This document shows positions 13,192 through 13,355 of a stretch of 13,355 nt of DNA, in pieces. Where the stretch lies: NCBI GenBank assembly GCA_027002375.1, contig JALWZX010000057.1:1-13355 (forward strand), written 5' to 3'. The position numbers and the translations under genes were made by a program. How positions within the stretch are numbered: the first letter of the stretch is position 1; each line of letters begins with the position of its first letter. The notes under the pieces are model-generated. The model was not told the DNA's origin and did not search any database. It saw only the letters and a list, made by a program, of their open reading frames with translations. Source of the DNA: a candidate division WWE3 bacterium (GTDB lineage: Bacteria > Patescibacteriota > WWE3 > 2-01-FULL-39-13).

Positions 13192-13355
13192 TTAAAATTA
13201 CGCGTATCAGTAGATTTTAATAGATTGTAGCAGTTTTACATGATATACTTTTAATAATAGAGTTGTTGCGAAATAACAAAACATACCCCCACTGACACCT
13301 TCATATACTCATTGCCTTGTAAAATTGTATAGACTTGCTAGTACTTCCATCGGTT

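Noticed and set aside
13192..13355. A gene or tRNA at the right end of the window
   Set aside because: No tRNA-like cloverleaf or motif-bearing frame was found. Short open frames entering from the right on the - strand have no recognisable content. A weak 7-bp inverted repeat (13192-13198 with 13214-13220) is not a convincing terminator.
1..13355. CRISPR arrays or tandem direct repeats
   Set aside because: No regularly spaced repeats were seen; the only dispersed repeat is the hairpin element at 5206 and 9510.

Overview
The window is AT-rich, low-GC bacterial DNA carrying eleven convincing complete genes, ten on the + strand and one on the - strand. Several traits fit a reduced-genome Patescibacteria/CPR lineage. 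These are the AT-rich composition, the absence of any convincing Shine-Dalgarno sequence before the genes, -10 boxes placed so that transcripts would begin at or within a few bases of the start codon, and a Clp-like double AAA+ ATPase with an N-terminal membrane anchor. UGA acts as a normal stop (it ends the sufD-like and clp-like genes) and an RF2 gene is present, so the UGA-recoded Absconditabacteria/Gracilibacteria are unlikely. The lineage assignment is inference; no marker gene here fixes the phylum.

Region 1 (1-302) has no convincing gene. It holds an AT-rich 11-bp stem-loop, then an unusually GC-rich block (about 121-247) with nested hairpins and a perfect 14-bp long-range stem that I cannot match to a known RNA family, and finally a well-formed promoter with a palindrome lying on its -10 region.

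Region 2 (303-6550) is an iron-sulfur cluster assembly (SUF) operon: an ArsR-type regulator with four cysteines, sufC, sufB, a short sufD, sufS, a SufU-like scaffold, a DUF1858-ferredoxin fusion and a ferredoxin/flavodoxin-type NAD(P)H reductase. Read together this is a SUF machine with its own cluster- or redox-sensing regulator and its own electron-supply chain (NAD(P)H to flavoprotein to ferredoxin).

Region 3 (6551-9400) holds a TauE/SafE-family membrane transporter with its own strong promoter. It converges on a family 2 glycosyltransferase, which diverges from a HIT-superfamily, GalT-like protein. The two divergent promoters overlap at their -35 elements and both point to leaderless or nearly leaderless mRNAs.

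Region 4 (9401-13191) starts with an intergenic block containing two strong palindromes and a 13-bp inverted repeat resembling IS200/IS605-type ends. A decayed partial copy lies upstream of the DUF1858-ferredoxin gene. Next come the membrane-anchored Clp-like ATPase, which lacks several residues normally needed for ClpB/ClpC threading, and prfB (RF2), which is read without a programmed frameshift. The last 164 bases (13192-13355) hold nothing I can assign.
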